A stretch of DNA of 64,000 bases from Ashinkailepas kermadecensis (GCA_034440615.1 JAOTOM010001577.1:1-64000), one strand, 5' to 3'. Positions 34,850 to 48,494 are shown, counted from the first letter of the stretch. Notes: generated by a model not told the origin, from the letters alone. A program made the numbers and translations.

Positions 34850-35640
34850 AGGTGGAGAAACGCACAATCCCGTTGGGACATCCCACATATCATGGCGTCA
34901 GCGTCATTCGGAAGGTGCGATTTGACGACGCGCGCCAATTGCATGTCTTGCACATCACAACGTCTGAACAAGCAGAACTTCAAAACCCAGCATGGAAGAC
35001 TGGCGAAACACACACAAAACCTACAGACACAGCAATGTCACGATCACGAGGAAACCAAATTTAAATTAAGGCAGTGCTTTGATTCAACCAAATCTTCCTC
35101 GCCGTCCAATCCAATTCATCTGCCGTCCATCGAGGTCGATGCATTGCCAACGCTAGGTATCGGTGACTCGACGACAGGTCAGGTCGCAGATCGTCAGCTC
35201 GAACGTCAGCGTTGAACGTTGAACGTCAGCTCGAAGCCCTGCACCATACCCATCCAGCGCCCCGAGGGCACCACGTGACCTCGGAGCTCACCACACGCAA
35301 CCAGCTGTCAGACACAGAGCTGGACTGTGCGCTGCTGGTTGCCTGGCCCAGCGTGGGATCGATGACCCTGAATTTGAAGGCCACAAACACCACCACAAAA
35401 GCCAGCGCCTACAGCTCGATCCCCACCTCATCGCTGAGGTCCCGGGCGGCCATTACCTCGACCGAATGCGTTGCCGGCTGCTCGCCAGCAGGATCCTCCA
35501 GGTTGAGCAGCACAGGAAGCAGCAGGGCTGAGGCTTGGTAGCCTGGTGAACATTCGCTTCCTCCTTGGCAGCGTCCAGCTGGTCCAGATCCTGAATCTGA
35601 AATAGATGAGCATTGCATTCTGAAGTACATATCAGGGTAG
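34850..35640. other. GC-rich island of unknown nature
   Basis: This is a GC-rich, protein-like block in an AT-rich neighbourhood. On the minus strand, CTATTTCAG at 35597-35605 and GTAATGG after 35457 could bound a 140-nt exon (35457-35596). All three frames are open across it and none resembles a family I know. It may be a host exon, a captured gene fragment or chance. Direct steps of GAACGTCAGC recur near 35200-35235. Confidence 0.3.
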
Positions 35641-38600
35641 CTAAAACTGCTTTGCTAGCAGCCAGTTCAGATCTGATTCTGGTTCAACTCACAAACATTT
35701 CAGTGAAATCACAGATGGCTACCAAGTTGTGATTGTGTTACTGCGGTACTGACACAAGTGATGTATAAAGTATCCTAAGGGTGCATAGATGATATGTACA
35801 GTGAATAAGAAGTGATATTGAGCCAGTGCTTGAATGAACAATGTCATAAACACACTGGAGATATATGGACAATATATAGTATTATTGCACATGAATGTAC
35901 TCACAAGACAAGTTTTACACACATTTTACCTCTATAAAGCAAAACAAATGGGTTATTATTTGTTAGGTTAGGTTTTGTTGCTTCAACAAAAATCGATTTT
36001 TTTTTTTCATTTGGAAAACTTTGAAGAAAAATGGGATGAAATTTTTCGAAATTATTTTGGGAAACATTTCTTGAAAGAGAGTTTAGGCTAGGTTATGTTG
36101 TATTTTTAAAACATCATTTTGTATGCTACATCACAAAGCTTAAAGCCTACTTTTTGGGGGTAGGCTAGTTTGCTTACCCAATGAAAAGTAAGCATTTGCA
36201 GAGGAAATGGGGGTGGGACAATAACATACTCGTGATCATAAATGTTGCATTGAAACTTTTTTAAAAAAAAAATCAACAATTACCTGAAAGCACAAATTTA
36301 CCCGATAGATCAGTCAGCATGTAAGGTTAGCAATCCACCTCATTGCAAACTCAGTCAGCACAGTGATACATTTTTTTTGGTGAAATAAGGTGGAATATAC
36401 CACTTTCGGAACACTGAATCGACATCCCTCCCAACAAAGTATCGACATGGTGCTTCGCGTTGAGTCTCCATGAAGACTTCATATCTAATTTCTAACAGTA
36501 TCTTGTTGATAAGTTGCTCATACCCACCATTGCGGATTGTGTTGCATGAATATCATTGAGCACAATTTCAGGGAAATGGATTACCTGTGATGTTGTCTGC
36601 GATACATTATCAGTTGATAAACGTAGGTATTTTGCATCATTATTGCTAAAATAGCCATGTTAATTTAGGTCTCTCAAATCAAAGTAAAAGGGTGCATGTA
36701 TGAGTATGTTGTTAAGTCAAAATTATTCTTGAAGAACTTATAAGTTATGTTAAGTGACGTTGTTTCCATGGAAAATTTCGACATCTTACAGCACTCATAT
36801 CAACATCTCACACCAAACAAAAAAAAAACATTATTTTAACACTGATTCAGCAGCATGAAAGTTCCCATTTTAGAGTCTGGCAGACTGTCTCATCAATACT
36901 TGTGCCATGACCAGCATAACCTCAACACAAATGACTTTACCATACTAGTGATGAACCAACTGGCATTTCATTGGTTACATTTTTCTACCTACAAGAATGG
37001 GCATCTTTTCAATGTACTTTTCTAGTACCTTTTCTAGATAGGATTAACTAAGATGGGCCCTGTGGCTCTTAGTAAGCCTTATCACTTTAGCATCTTTATG
37101 AACCACATAATACACATGTACCTACAAATTATTGGCTATGTAAGAAAGTTTTCACAACTACAAGGCTCATCTGATGTCACAACATCTCACATCAGTTCTT
37201 GCAGAGGATTCCACATGATCAGCAGGCGGACCAAAACCCGCCGCCTTTCAGTTACAAGTTCCTGCCCCTGATATATGGAATCCCACAATAGGTACCTACC
37301 TACTTAACCTCAGCCTGCATACCTAGGTAGGTAGAGAAAATGCAGGCAGTGAAATGCTAGTTAGCCTAATACCAACTTGAAATGTTTGACATGGCTACAA
37401 ATGGCCCGAGCCAGGTTGCTAGAGTAAGTCACAGAATTTGGATTGTATAAAATAAATGGATTTTGCTCACCTTGATGGAATGTTCATGAATGGAATATGA
37501 TTCCCAGGTAGGAACAGCTTGTATTTCAAGTCCATGAACGGCTTCAGGAAGCCTGATGGGTCATGCCGCCTTCCTCAGGATGGTTGGAGCAGATCAAGCT
37601 GTTGTGATGTTCATCGAATTACCTAGGTAGGTATCTAGGTAGGTACCTACTCGCTCACCGGTGTACCCACTCCACTCTCTGCATACTTCGGAAAGGTAAA
37701 ACACGAAATGCCAGACTTGTTCATAAAAGATAACCTGCACGTAGCACCAGAGCAGAAAGCCTCTTCCTGAGTAGCTAAAAATCTGAAAACCTATGCTATA
37801 TCGCAGAACATATGTAACTGTAGTTCCAGATACATTATTATAACGGCCGTACCGACGCTATGAAAGACCGCTTTTGGGCTTCGAATTCTGGAGCGCATAT
37901 GCGCAGGAAATGTCTAACAGATGACGTCAGAGGCTGTATTGGCCTTATGGCCGCTGAACGGACGGTGCCCCCTGGCTCATAGCCCTTCAGAAGACCCGCC
38001 AATAAAGGTACAAGTACTGGCTAAAATATTTTCGTATTTTCGCTTTACCCAGAGTGAGTCCGAAGAATTAAGTACTTTGATCATTGCTATCCACCTGGGT
38101 AGAAATGTGCTTCCGCGGCTACATAATCCATCATTGCCATTTCGTAGATTCGTATGCAAGTGTGTGTTATTATATCTAGCTGTAATTTGCGAACGTAAGG
38201 CAAGTATGTCGAATATTTGTTATTGGTAGGCATTATAGCTTTCTGAAACAGGGCCCAGGAACTTCGAAAAAGTCGCTCACTTTTTGCCATCAGCGTGAGA
38301 AATGGATATGCGTCCGTTATGAACAGAAAGACGGCAAAAGAAGTGATAAATAGGAAGAACGCTTGCTATTTCATCCGAAGCGAAGGAACGAACAACTCGG
38401 TCGCACAACAACAAGCGGCAGATAGCGTGTCAGTTGCCTAGTTTTCGGCGAGGTTGAGTGGCCTACTTAGCGCTCACAAGGCCGGTAGAAGACTCGGCAA
38501 TTTCTTGAAATGGACAGCCGAAGCTACGTTTTTGTGGGAACACACTTAAGCTTTTATTCGAACTCTGGCCAAGTACGCTTCTTTCTGACGAACTCCGGAC

Positions 38601-38960
38601 AAAGCTTAACACAAGGCAAGTCAGACGTGATGTATCATGCTACTCTAATAGGAAGTCCCATACAGTGCACCAATGCTAAACGTGGAGGATGCGGAGAACG
38701 CATGATTAGTCCCTTCTCATGCCCAGTGAACAAATATTGTCCACGACGCTTACAAACACAGCATGAACTATTCCGAACTCTGCCTTTTGTAGTCCGTGTT
38801 TGTCAGTTGCAACATCCGTGGTTGTTACCTATCCGGATAGAACTGTAAAGTGGGAAAGTGGTAAAGTAGGGACGTGGCGTGTAGTTATTAGATGAAGCCA
38901 TTGTATCCAATGTTTCCCACTAATCTCATAGGTACCATTTCAGGCTTCAAATCGTCCAGT
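35641..38960. other. AT-rich single-copy region, nothing recognised
   Basis: No gene is supported. Short palindromic runs built of TAGGTAGGTACCTACC occur at 37285-37335 and 37618-37655. An open frame of 112 codons at 38510-38848 has no recognisable features. Confidence 0.5.
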
Positions 38961-38969
38961 GTTTAAAAA

Positions 38970-39152
38970 AAGTTTGTTGTCAAGTTTGTTGTCAAGTTTG
39001 TTGTCAGGTTTGTTGTCAAGTTTGTTGTCAAGTTTGTTGTCAAGTTTGTTGTCAAGTTTGTTGTCAAGTTTGTTGTCAAGTTTGTTGTCAAGTTTGTTGT
39101 CAAGTTTGTTGTCAAGTTTGTTGTCAAGTTTGTTGTCAAGTTTGTTGTCAGT
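38970..39152. repeat. 12-bp minisatellite, about 15 copies
   Basis: AAGTTTGTTGTC is repeated almost perfectly, with one copy having AGGTTTG. Because the period is four codons, it appears as a Leu-Leu-Ser-Ser or Asp-Asn-Lys-Leu run. Confidence 0.97.
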
Positions 39153-39554
39153 TTGAATACGAAATCGTAATTTCGGTTGCGACATTAAGCATACCTCGAG
39201 GTAAGCACGGAAACGGAGAACATTGAAACTCAAATCCCAGGATCAACAGCTGGACAGTTGTTAAAAATTACATTATACTGAAGCCAAACAGTGGTGCTCC
39301 ATTGTACCTCACCTGTGGTGAATAATGCATGTGTGTAGTCGTATCCAGTTTCCAACAACATATGTCAATTAACTCACTTGCCCAGGCTATCAGGTAGCGT
39401 GTTCCCCATAGAAAATGTCCGGTAGCTTCTGATGAGGCAAGGACAGAGGGAGAAGGAAAGTTTGATTGTCTTCCCCTATCGCATGCGCCATGGCTGACAA
39501 CCTCATCAAAAGCGCTACGGGAATCTATTTAATGGTGGCAGGCTGGCCAAACTC

Positions 39555-39702
39555 AACCACACACACATACACACACACACAGACACACAAACACACACAT
39601 ACACACAGACACAGACAGACACACACAGACACACACAGACACACACAGAGACACACACAGAGACACACACAGACACACAGAGACACACACAGACACACAC
39701 AG

Positions 39703-39733
<31 letters not shown>

Positions 39734-40255
39734 AGCATACACACACACACAAACACACATACATAATTACACACACACACACACCTACACACAACACATA
39801 CACACACACACACCTACACACGCCTACATACACACACATATGCCTACACACAAACAACTGCACATGCACCTACATACACCTACACACACATGCACACAGC
39901 TACACACACCTACACACACCTACACACATATATACACACCTACACATACCTACACACACCTACACACATACACACATACACACACCTACACATACCTACA
40001 TACACCTACACACGTCTACACATACACCCACGCACACACACACACACACCTACAAACGCCTACATGCACATACATACATACACACACACACAACTACACA
40101 TGCCTACATACACACACACAACTACACATGTACCTATATACACCTACACACACACATACACCTACACACACCTACACACATATATACTTACCTACACACA
40201 CCTACATACTTCTACACACACACACACACACGCACCTACACATATCTACACAATG
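39555..40255. repeat. CA-rich simple repeat with CACACCTA units
   Basis: Dinucleotide CA sequence with interspersed CAGACACA (39585-39710) and then CACACCTACA units (39780-40255). Long His/Thr open frames are artefacts. It abuts the start of the LINE at 40265. Confidence 0.97.
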
Positions 40256-40264
40256 CACAATTAA

Positions 40265-42620
40265 CACAATACTACAATGGAATGCATATGTACTGATCAC
40301 ACTCCAAGCACGCGCTCCAAACGCACGCACTCCAAAAACGCTCCAAAAACACTCCAAACAGACCACACTGCACCATGCAAACAAGAAACACACTTTAAGC
40401 CCACCGACCCATACCACCTTAACTTGGCGCAATGCACACTACACAGACAAACTCCCAGAACACCACCTGATACATTCAAAACCAAAGCAGAAATATTAAT
40501 CACAGAGATACGCATACACAATACTGCCTACACAATAATCTACATATACGACCCACCCTCGAAACACAGAAACCCGTTTGGAACTAGATAAAGCACTTAG
40601 TCAAATTACCACACCAGTCATATTCACCGGATATTTCAGTTAACATCACCCACTGTAGGACACACATGCAACACAACCCGACCACAGAGCACACCCACTC
40701 ATCACGCTTGCCAATCAACACAGCCTCACAGTACTGAACACCGGCTCGCCAACCAACTACATCCCAATCAATCCACAATCCTCTCCAACGACACCCGACA
40801 TCACCCTCGCTTCCTTCCACACCCCCTCTCCCTATCTGGGGAATGTGATCCTGATCCCACTTTAGTGAACATGCACCTATAACCATCGGCTATATTTGTT
40901 CGGTACCATCGGTTATTACCCTCAACCAAATCCCGACCACCGTCTGGCGGATGGAACCTCAAAAACGCCGTCTGGACCCATTTATTAAAGTCCTTATCTG
41001 CGATAGCTGCCCCAAACATACACCTCACACCACGAGATCTTCCACTCACCGCAGTTCATCAACACATATCACAGACAAAACCCAGACACCAACACAAACC
41101 TTGCGCGGCCCCCTGGTGGAACGATGAGTGCCGCCGAACGGTCCCGGTGATGAATCGCGCACGACACAGGTGAATCGCGCACGACACAGGTGAATCGCGC
41201 ACGACACAGGTGAATCGCACACGATACAGGTGAATCGCGCACGACACAGGTGAATCGCGCACGACACAGGTGAATCGCGCACGACACAGGTGAATCGCGC
41301 ACGACACAGGTGCGAACGACACAGGTGAATCGCGCACGACACAGGTGAATCGCGCACGACACAGGTGAATCGCGCACGACACAGGTGAATCGCGCACGAC
41401 ACAGGTGAATCGCGCACGACACAGGTGCGAACGACACAGGTGAATCGCGCACGATACAGGTGAATCGCGCACGACACAGGTGAATCGCGCACGACACAGG
41501 TGAATCGCGCACGACACAGGTGAATCGCGCACGACACAGGTGAATCGCGCACGACACAGGTGCGAACGACACAGCACACCAGAAACATTCACAACATACA
41601 AACACCACGAAGCACTCCACAGACGCGCCATCAAAGACGCCAAAATAACTTGCTGGAATACATTTTGTACTCAAGCTAATATAATTACCCTGTCGGCGAC
41701 ATTTGGTCACATTTGAAAACCTTCCAACACAGACAAATATCACCAAATAAAGCCATACTACTCAGACATAGCAACAACACCATCACAGACCCACAAACCA
41801 TCGCCGACATCTGTGCACACAACTATCACCTTAGATCATCAACACACCCACTCGACATCCCACTTCTAATCCGGCATACACGTCCAAATTTTTAGAACGC
41901 TAGATTCACACTGACAAAGCTACAATTAACAATTTCAGGAACAGGTAACATCAGCATAGGATCAGACAACATACACTACTCATTCTTAAACACTTTTGGA
42001 TACAAACACTCCACACCCTCCTCGACACCGACGACACAGCTTGACAACTCACACATGCCCTCGGTCTTGGTTACACGCTTTTCTCATGCCTATCCCTAAG
42101 CCATACATTGACCTAGCACTCTCCGATTCATACCGTCCTATTGCCCTAACGAGCTGTTTTCACAAACTCTTCGAACAGCTTGCCAACAAAACATAAACGC
42201 CTCTATGTTTTCCAGACACAAAGACTAATCTCTCCGTCCAATCAGGCTTCCTTCCTGGCAGATCTTACCTCGACAGCCTCACCTGTCTTACCACACACAT
42301 CCAGGAAGTGGCGGCAGGGAAACGTTCTACGGCCGCCGTCCTCCTGAATCTCAGGCACTCCTTCGGCACTATCAACGTGACAACATCATGGTGACGCCTA
42401 ACACACTATCTCCATTTCTACATACTAAATGAGTCATCTTAAGTCAACATTAGGTCCTACACCTCAGATACTAAATTGGTACTAATACTAGTACCACTGG
42501 TTTAATGCTAGATTCAGTTTTTAGCCATCTCCTTTTCATTCTTAGCCTAAATTGTGTCATCACGGACAACGTGACAACTTTTGCACTTTCTCTCAACTAC
42601 ACGAATTATTCATGGCCTGC
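40265..42620 (+). mobile_element. Decayed LINE with apurinic endonuclease and reverse transcriptase
   Basis: The + strand gives, in several frames with stops, the endonuclease start TILQWNAYVLIT and its later part HHPLWDTHATQPDHRAHPLI, VLNTGSPT and PQSSPTTPDITLAS. Next comes WNLKNAVWT and the PWWNDEC motif (41111-41131). After a satellite follow ALHRRAIKDAKITCWNTF and the reverse transcriptase SYRPIALTSC, QSGFLPGRSYLDSL and AAVLLNLRHSF (the expected catalytic Asp reads Asn). It ends in a decayed SVFSHLLFILSLN block. The motif set suits the jockey/I group of LINEs. It has a different sequence from the elements at 29-33 kb and 59 kb. Confidence 0.85.
41151..41575. repeat. 20-bp minisatellite born inside a LINE reading frame
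   Basis: TGAATCGCGCACGACACAGG is repeated about 20 times, with three 15-bp short units (near 41311, 41425, 41561) spaced about 114 and 136 bp apart. The first copy is the LINE's own coding sequence for MNRARHR just after PWWNDEC, and LINE coding resumes directly after the last copy. Confidence 0.95.
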
Positions 42621-44559
42621 AATATAAAACAGGAGCGAGAACAAAAAATGCAATGGTATATTTAAAAAAAGAACAAGAAAACACGAATGAAGGGATTCAT
42701 AGATACAAAAACAAGCATAAGATAGGTTAAAAATAAATAATTAAGGAAATAAAGCTAGACTCGTCCAAAAAGAAAACGAACAAAAAAGAGAAAACATAAG
42801 AGAAAACAAGCAAACAATATTCCAAAAGGCGTACACTGCGTCTTTTGAACTGTAGATTTACTTGTGGCGATGACCCGTTCCCAACCAACCCTCTACACCC
42901 CATACCCCAAACAGGCACCGTCCGAACTGGCAGCTTCTCGCTACTTCATCACTTACGGCCTGTCAATAATTCTACAACACTAACTCTACTACAACGCTAC
43001 TCAGCTCTGCTCATCTCTATTCGTCTATATTCAAGACACCATTCAAATATACGCTTCCGGTCGACTCTCTTCAAGTCAACTCTACTATTCCTTTCTCGTC
43101 TACTATAATCAACTCAATTGCTCCACCTTGTTCTACATCAAAGCCTTACACAGCCACATACTTAGCAAAACACACAGCAACAGCCGACATCACCAACACG
43201 GTGGCAAGTTGGCTAAATTCGCCACATACCACACATACATGTTTGTCGTATGTAGCGCGGGTCACATTCTCAGACAACTATATCGCCTACCGAAACACAT
43301 TCAGGTATTTTTCAGTCACTGGGTTTAAGTAGTTACATTGAAGGCCAGGGATGACAGCTGCACGGGTCTGACTTGCTGGATCACCTCAGCTTACTGATCT
43401 TCTCCTCAGCTTACTGATCATCACAACTTACTGATCGTCGGGCATTTCAGTTTAACCGCTGCCTCTCTGTCCGCATTAATATAGTGTAGAGACACCAGTC
43501 ACTGTGTAGAGACACAAGGGTGCATTGTTTGCGAAGGAATTACTACATACGTCACTAATGACTACACCCAATGAGTGCATGATTAGTTCAATATATTGAA
43601 AGCAAGTTTGTCTTGGGGAAAAAGTAAATGCAGTGCCTACAGAAGCGTGCATGCGAATTAGTGATAAATGGAACCAGCTAAACATTCAACGATTGTAATG
43701 GCAGCACTGCACTAAGAGGACAGGAACCAGGAGCAGGGCAGGAACCAGGAACAGGCTGGAGCAGGCAGGCAGGAACCAGGAGCAGACAGAAGTAGGTAGG
43801 CAAGAGCAGGCGATAAGCTGGATTAGGTAATTGACTGAGCATTTTTTTTTAGTAAGTTAAGATTTGTAAAATAATTTTTTAGCAACCTTTGCGACACATT
43901 GCAACCACATGTGACAACTGCAATAATTCAGGAATCGAAGCGCTCAAGAGCATTGAATAGCGTGCCTTATAAACAGGATCGATAAAGAATATAACTTGAT
44001 CCCGTCGTGCATTATCACAGAGGTGCCGACAGTAAAGCACCACGCGCAGCGGTTTGTATTCATCACTGTAAATAATGTGCTGGTCAGTAACCGCACTTGA
44101 TGAGATCTTCCAAACTCGAAACGATGACCACATGCGAACTAATGCTGTGAGGGAAGTAGGTGGGCCAGAACATCATAAATCAAACATTTGCACTATTGTA
44201 CAATCTAGCTGCTTGTTCATGCATATTCTAGTATATTGCGATACACCTCTGCACAATTATAAGTATCTCAAAAACGTCATGACCTAGTCTGGATAAGCTG
44301 GTAAAATTTATTTTTGATCTCGTAGCTGAAGGAAGACTCCATTGGCCTCCGACCTCGCTCACAATTGGCAAGGGTGGATAGTCAGCCGGTTTAAGGGCAA
44401 AGTGAAAACCTGCCAAACATTTTACCAATCGTATCACACTTGGATAGCTCATGACCTGAGTTTCCGTTTAAAACAACATCTTGATCACAATGTGTCTAGT
44501 GTTCACGTACATCATGGAGAAAGGTAAATTCTGCTCCGAATCAGGCCATCTCGCGGAGG
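42621..44559. other. No gene seen
   Basis: An A-rich stretch (42630-42830) may be the tail of the preceding LINE. 42940-43110 is pyrimidine-rich. 43720-43830 has short irregular repeats of GGAACCAGGAGCAGG. 43380-43440 has three steps of CTTACTGATC. Nothing else is recognised. Confidence 0.45.
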
Positions 44560-44600
44560 GCATGTTCCGTGCCCGAACTCTAGATCCGCCCCTGTAGCGG
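44560..44600 (-). mobile_element. hAT-like terminus
   Basis: On the minus strand CAGGGGCGGATCTAGAG begins near 44598. It resembles the termini at 11222 and 33294, but the interior differs and no partner end was found. Confidence 0.4.
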
Positions 44601-45794
44601 GACATGTATTTTGAGATCCGACCATGGATCATGAACCTCAGAAATTACTGCTCGCAAGTTCCGCATCATCATGTCGAAGAGCTGTAAGGAAAACTCGAAT
44701 GGTATAGGAAAACCAGAAGCCATGTAATGATGCAGCATTTAGTGCATTGTTTCCCTACGACCATGTGAGATTCAGTGGTTTTACCCAGGCTTTATCACAC
44801 GGCTTCATGCACTCCAGGACTTAGAACCGTTTTTGCGAAGGATCCTACAATACACATGATTTGTATTACAGCTATGTATATAAATATTCAACAGGGTAGA
44901 ATTACGCTGTTCCTTTCCATCAAAGAAAGGAACGAATGAGTTCTGTGTTTATGGTTGAATATACTTTGCCTCGCATTTTTTCCGGATATATAAGTCAGGC
45001 ACTAATTACGCTGCAGAATACTCATTGTTTAGCAAACACTAGCATGACTGGAGGGCTGCAATCAAAGTTGGCGTTGTAGCTAATGCTATGTAATACAATT
45101 TGATAGAACGCTGGTAGCAGCAAGCATGATCAATGATGTATGAATACTAGGTTGCAGAGCATGTGCCATGTTTCTCCCTGACACTTTCCAACCAAGACAC
45201 CAGCAACAGCCACCTCTCAGTTATACCCTTGTAATTTATCATCCTGAGTTAATTTCGTGTGCATGGATAGGAGGTCAACGTACCCCAGCGCATTCTGACT
45301 TACAGAAGTGTCAGGATGAACAATGCTCAACCTGACTGGCCGTTTCCACCACCCGAAAACAAAATCGGTCGGCAACTATGCAAGCAGACCTTCGGTTTGT
45401 GTTGGTCTTTCAGGAGCAGGTGAATGTTTGGCAGATACCTCATCAACTTTTGCTACTGCCGTCAATGTGAGCAGCACGGTGTGTTTCCTATCACGTGAGT
45501 GTGTTTCCTATCTACGTGTTTTCCTTTTCGTGGTGCTTTTGTCAGCTTCCTTGGGTGTAGTTGCGCTTACTTTATCAGGGCATCGTCCCAGGCATTTGAA
45601 CAAGAGTGGCATATGCAAAATGGTCCGCAGTGGAACCGCATTTTGTCGAAGGTAAAAAGGTAAGTAGAAAGAGAGATGCAGGGAAATAACGAAATGAAGG
45701 AATAAAGAAACAGGGAAATGGAAAAATAGAGCGAGAGAGGGCAGAGAGAGGGGTTGGAGTTAAACCCACATTGACTGGCATTGTCTTTATCTTT

Positions 45795-45911
45795 GGCGAA
45801 GATAAAGCTACCGACCTCTGCTAGGTCAATCACCATGGAGAGAACAAGATCACCTCTCAGGCTGGAGAACAGTTCGGTAACGTTGTCAAAAAGAAAGTTG
45901 GTCGGGTGCTC
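45795..45911 (-). pseudogene. Decayed inverted copy of the receptor TM4 exon
   Basis: On the minus strand, 45899-45807 aligns without gaps to 23995-24087 of the TM4 exon: by hand count 64 of 93 bases match, for example TGATCTTGTTCTCTCCATGG against TGGTCTTGTTCTCGCCATGG. The reading frame is still open (FLFDNVTELFSSLRGDLVLS), but Arg and Asp now interrupt the membrane segment and only about 12 of 31 residues match. The intron border is also copied, with the acceptor changed (CAATGCGG against CATTGCAG), so it is a DNA-level copy, not a processed transcript. As in the original, pyrimidine-rich sequence follows (45640-45780 read on the minus strand). No other receptor exon was found near it. Confidence 0.75.
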
Positions 45912-45959
45912 CCGCATTGTCAACCAAAAGTAACTACGAGCCGCACACAATGTGGTTGC

Positions 45960-48027
45960 CATGACTACTTACGCGTTTGTTGCGATACATTCCTGTCACC
46001 AGCTGTAGTGCCTCCGGACCGGGCGACCAGCGGCCTGGGTGCGAATTGAACCGGGTCATGTAGCGTCCAGACAAATTTTAAGATTGGCCAGCTCATGGAC
46101 GTCGCGAGGAAGACAGTGGCTAGATGCTATGCGTTCTGGAAGCTACATGTGGTAGAAGAAATTACACGGACGTGCGTAGTGCATCGTGAACTGTCTATTC
46201 TCGACTCGGCACGCAGAACCAGACACAAAAAAACGGAGGAAACCACCCGTTCTGGGGGTAAGAAATTCCATCGTTTTCAACGATAAGAATCAAAGAATGT
46301 GAAGCTCCGAAATATAGTCCAACGTGAATGTACATTTACGTATCATCGAAAAGCCGATGAATAGTCATGAGATGAGACGTACGCTGGACATGTAAGTAAA
46401 GATTCAGGGAGATCAGGGCAAATAGTTGATGTCATGCGAGATGAATGGTATGGGTCCTATGGCATGTACATATTTTCTATCAGAAAGAGATAGACCAGCT
46501 TATTGTAGCCTATGTGGAGATGGGTAGGAATTATTTATTCCAGCTGTGCATCTCAGTTTGACGGAGGCTATGAAGTGCCAATTTTATTGGATGTAAATAA
46601 CAACGCGGGTTTAAATCTTGTTTTGTCTGACGGAAGACTTTGGCACAAGCCGTCACGGAACGATAAGATTTGATGCTGGGCGCGGGAAGATGGGCTGCAC
46701 TGTGCTGCACCGTAACGCATGAACCGCTCAACATATCGCTTTGTAATATGACATACTTTTCAATAGTTCATGGGTGTACATAGTTTCAAAAATGAGTTAT
46801 ATATATATCTGTAAAGCCACGGAAGAGGAGCATTTCAGTCAGGTTGCAATTTCGACTCAATGCAGTACTTAAATTCACATTAAATTTTTTATTCAAGAAA
46901 CATATCGTGAGATATGCAGCCAAGCTTTAATAATATACATATGCATATATATTACCCATTAAGACTGCGGAAGTGAGAAGAGGTCTCAGGTCAGGTCACG
47001 ACGTCAGCCAGAGGCCTCAACCGGAACAATGATTATCGGTGCATTACTTTGTGGCTGCTGAATGTTGGTTAAAACCAGAAAACAAATGTAAGTACAAATT
47101 ATGTCATATAATATTGCTTCACGTCTCAAGTCGATTTAACTAGTCAAGTTACTGAGATATGACCTGGAGTGCTCCAAGAATACTTGTATCACAGGTGCTC
47201 TGGATGCTAATATACGAACTGTTCCAAAGCACAAAATGCTAAGCTAGGGTATTTTTGCACTTTAATTGATTTCGTTTCTGATGGGATTGAGAAACCCTAA
47301 CTTCAGCTAAGAACTTTGGTTTGCTTAAAAAGAACTGGGAATATACAACGGCTTTTCATCTAAAGATGCTTAATGAATGATAAAATCCTTCGGCATTGCT
47401 TTGATGAAGCTCATTACTTTTTTAGGCACAGTCTGCTTCGAAAGTTATCAGGTACAACAATTCATGGTATTTCCAGGAGCAAGACCCTTGTCTGATCGGT
47501 GACTTTGACCTTTGAAGGTGTCATTGTGCTAGAATTAGTCTTCAATTAGCACATCATCGATACTGAAGGACGAAATCGCATTTGTTTCACAACCAGAGTT
47601 CGAAAAGTTCAGCGAATGCTGGATGACCGACTACACCCGACATGAACCTGCCTGACCTGACTTAGCAGGTGAAATAATGGTTGGATAAAAATATTGCGAA
47701 TAACTCAGGAGGTTCAAGGATGGGACTACATACTGGTGTTTATTGCACCTATTAATCTGCCTTATAAAAAAATCAGTTGGGGTTGAACTGATGCCCCTCC
47801 CTCCCAGCACAACGAGGCCAGGAAATTTGCTGCGCTGCGAAGGTCAAGCTTATGAAGTATCGTGAACACCAGTTGCTATTGTGGATGCCAGTGCAGATGC
47901 AAATCGACAGGGAGCCATACCTCCTCCATCCCGCGCCGCATGCTTCATGGTTGTACATATCTTGCATTCGGTAGAAAGGCAATGAAGCCAGTGCTGTCAC
48001 TTTTGGTAAGGTGGTGAGAATGAAGAT
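45960..48027. other. No feature recognised
   Basis: AT-rich sequence with no supported gene, RNA or repeat. I looked for companions of the TM4 copy (S2 or tail exons on the minus strand) and saw none. Confidence 0.45.
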
Positions 48028-48190
48028 CTCTCGATTTGGTTGACTCGTTATTGATTTGCATGACGCGTCGAATGATGTCACAGATTGAATCCCGCTGATT
48101 GGTCGAGGGCGAATAGCAGCGACAGGTGGGACTCGAACCCACATCCGTTCGGTAGTGAGTCAGGCATTCTACCCCTGGGCTAATCAGCCC
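48028..48190 (-). mobile_element. tRNA-derived SINE, second copy
   Basis: The minus strand begins at 48190 with a tRNA-like head (GGGCTGATTAGCCCAGGGG), with B box GGGTTCGAGTC, then CCTGTCGCTGCTATTCGCCC and GACCAATC. A shared tail region GACGCGTCATG and AATCAATAACGAGTCAACC follows. It matches the SINE at 23696-23856 from the T arm through the body. The heads differ more, which may reflect age or different tRNA-like modules. No convincing target duplication is visible. Confidence 0.75.
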
Positions 48191-48494
48191 GAAGAGTTTT
48201 GAATTTATTACATTTATTCCAAGTATGCCACGATAATCAATATTTTGTGCAGAATTAATATAAAAATACACACGGGCTGGCATGCACTGCAACACAGTTA
48301 ACGTAGGCTATGTCAATAGGGGTCGAATGAAGTTGGTTGATATAGGTGCAACATTTGCATGTCCCTCACGTTGATCCGCACGCAATTTTATATATGCTAC
48401 AGGGAAACTGAATTCCACTTTCGGTCGAACAACCATGGAATCGGTGATATCGCCGCCACCACACGTACATGCCTTATCTGAGGTATCGACCCAG

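Noticed and set aside
39466..40499. His/Thr-rich open frames up to 276 codons
   Set aside because: Translation of CA and CACCTA simple repeats; the end of the last frame is the start of a LINE endonuclease.
41046..41746. Minus-strand frames with RARFTCVV repeats
   Set aside because: Shadow of the 20-bp satellite inside the + strand LINE.
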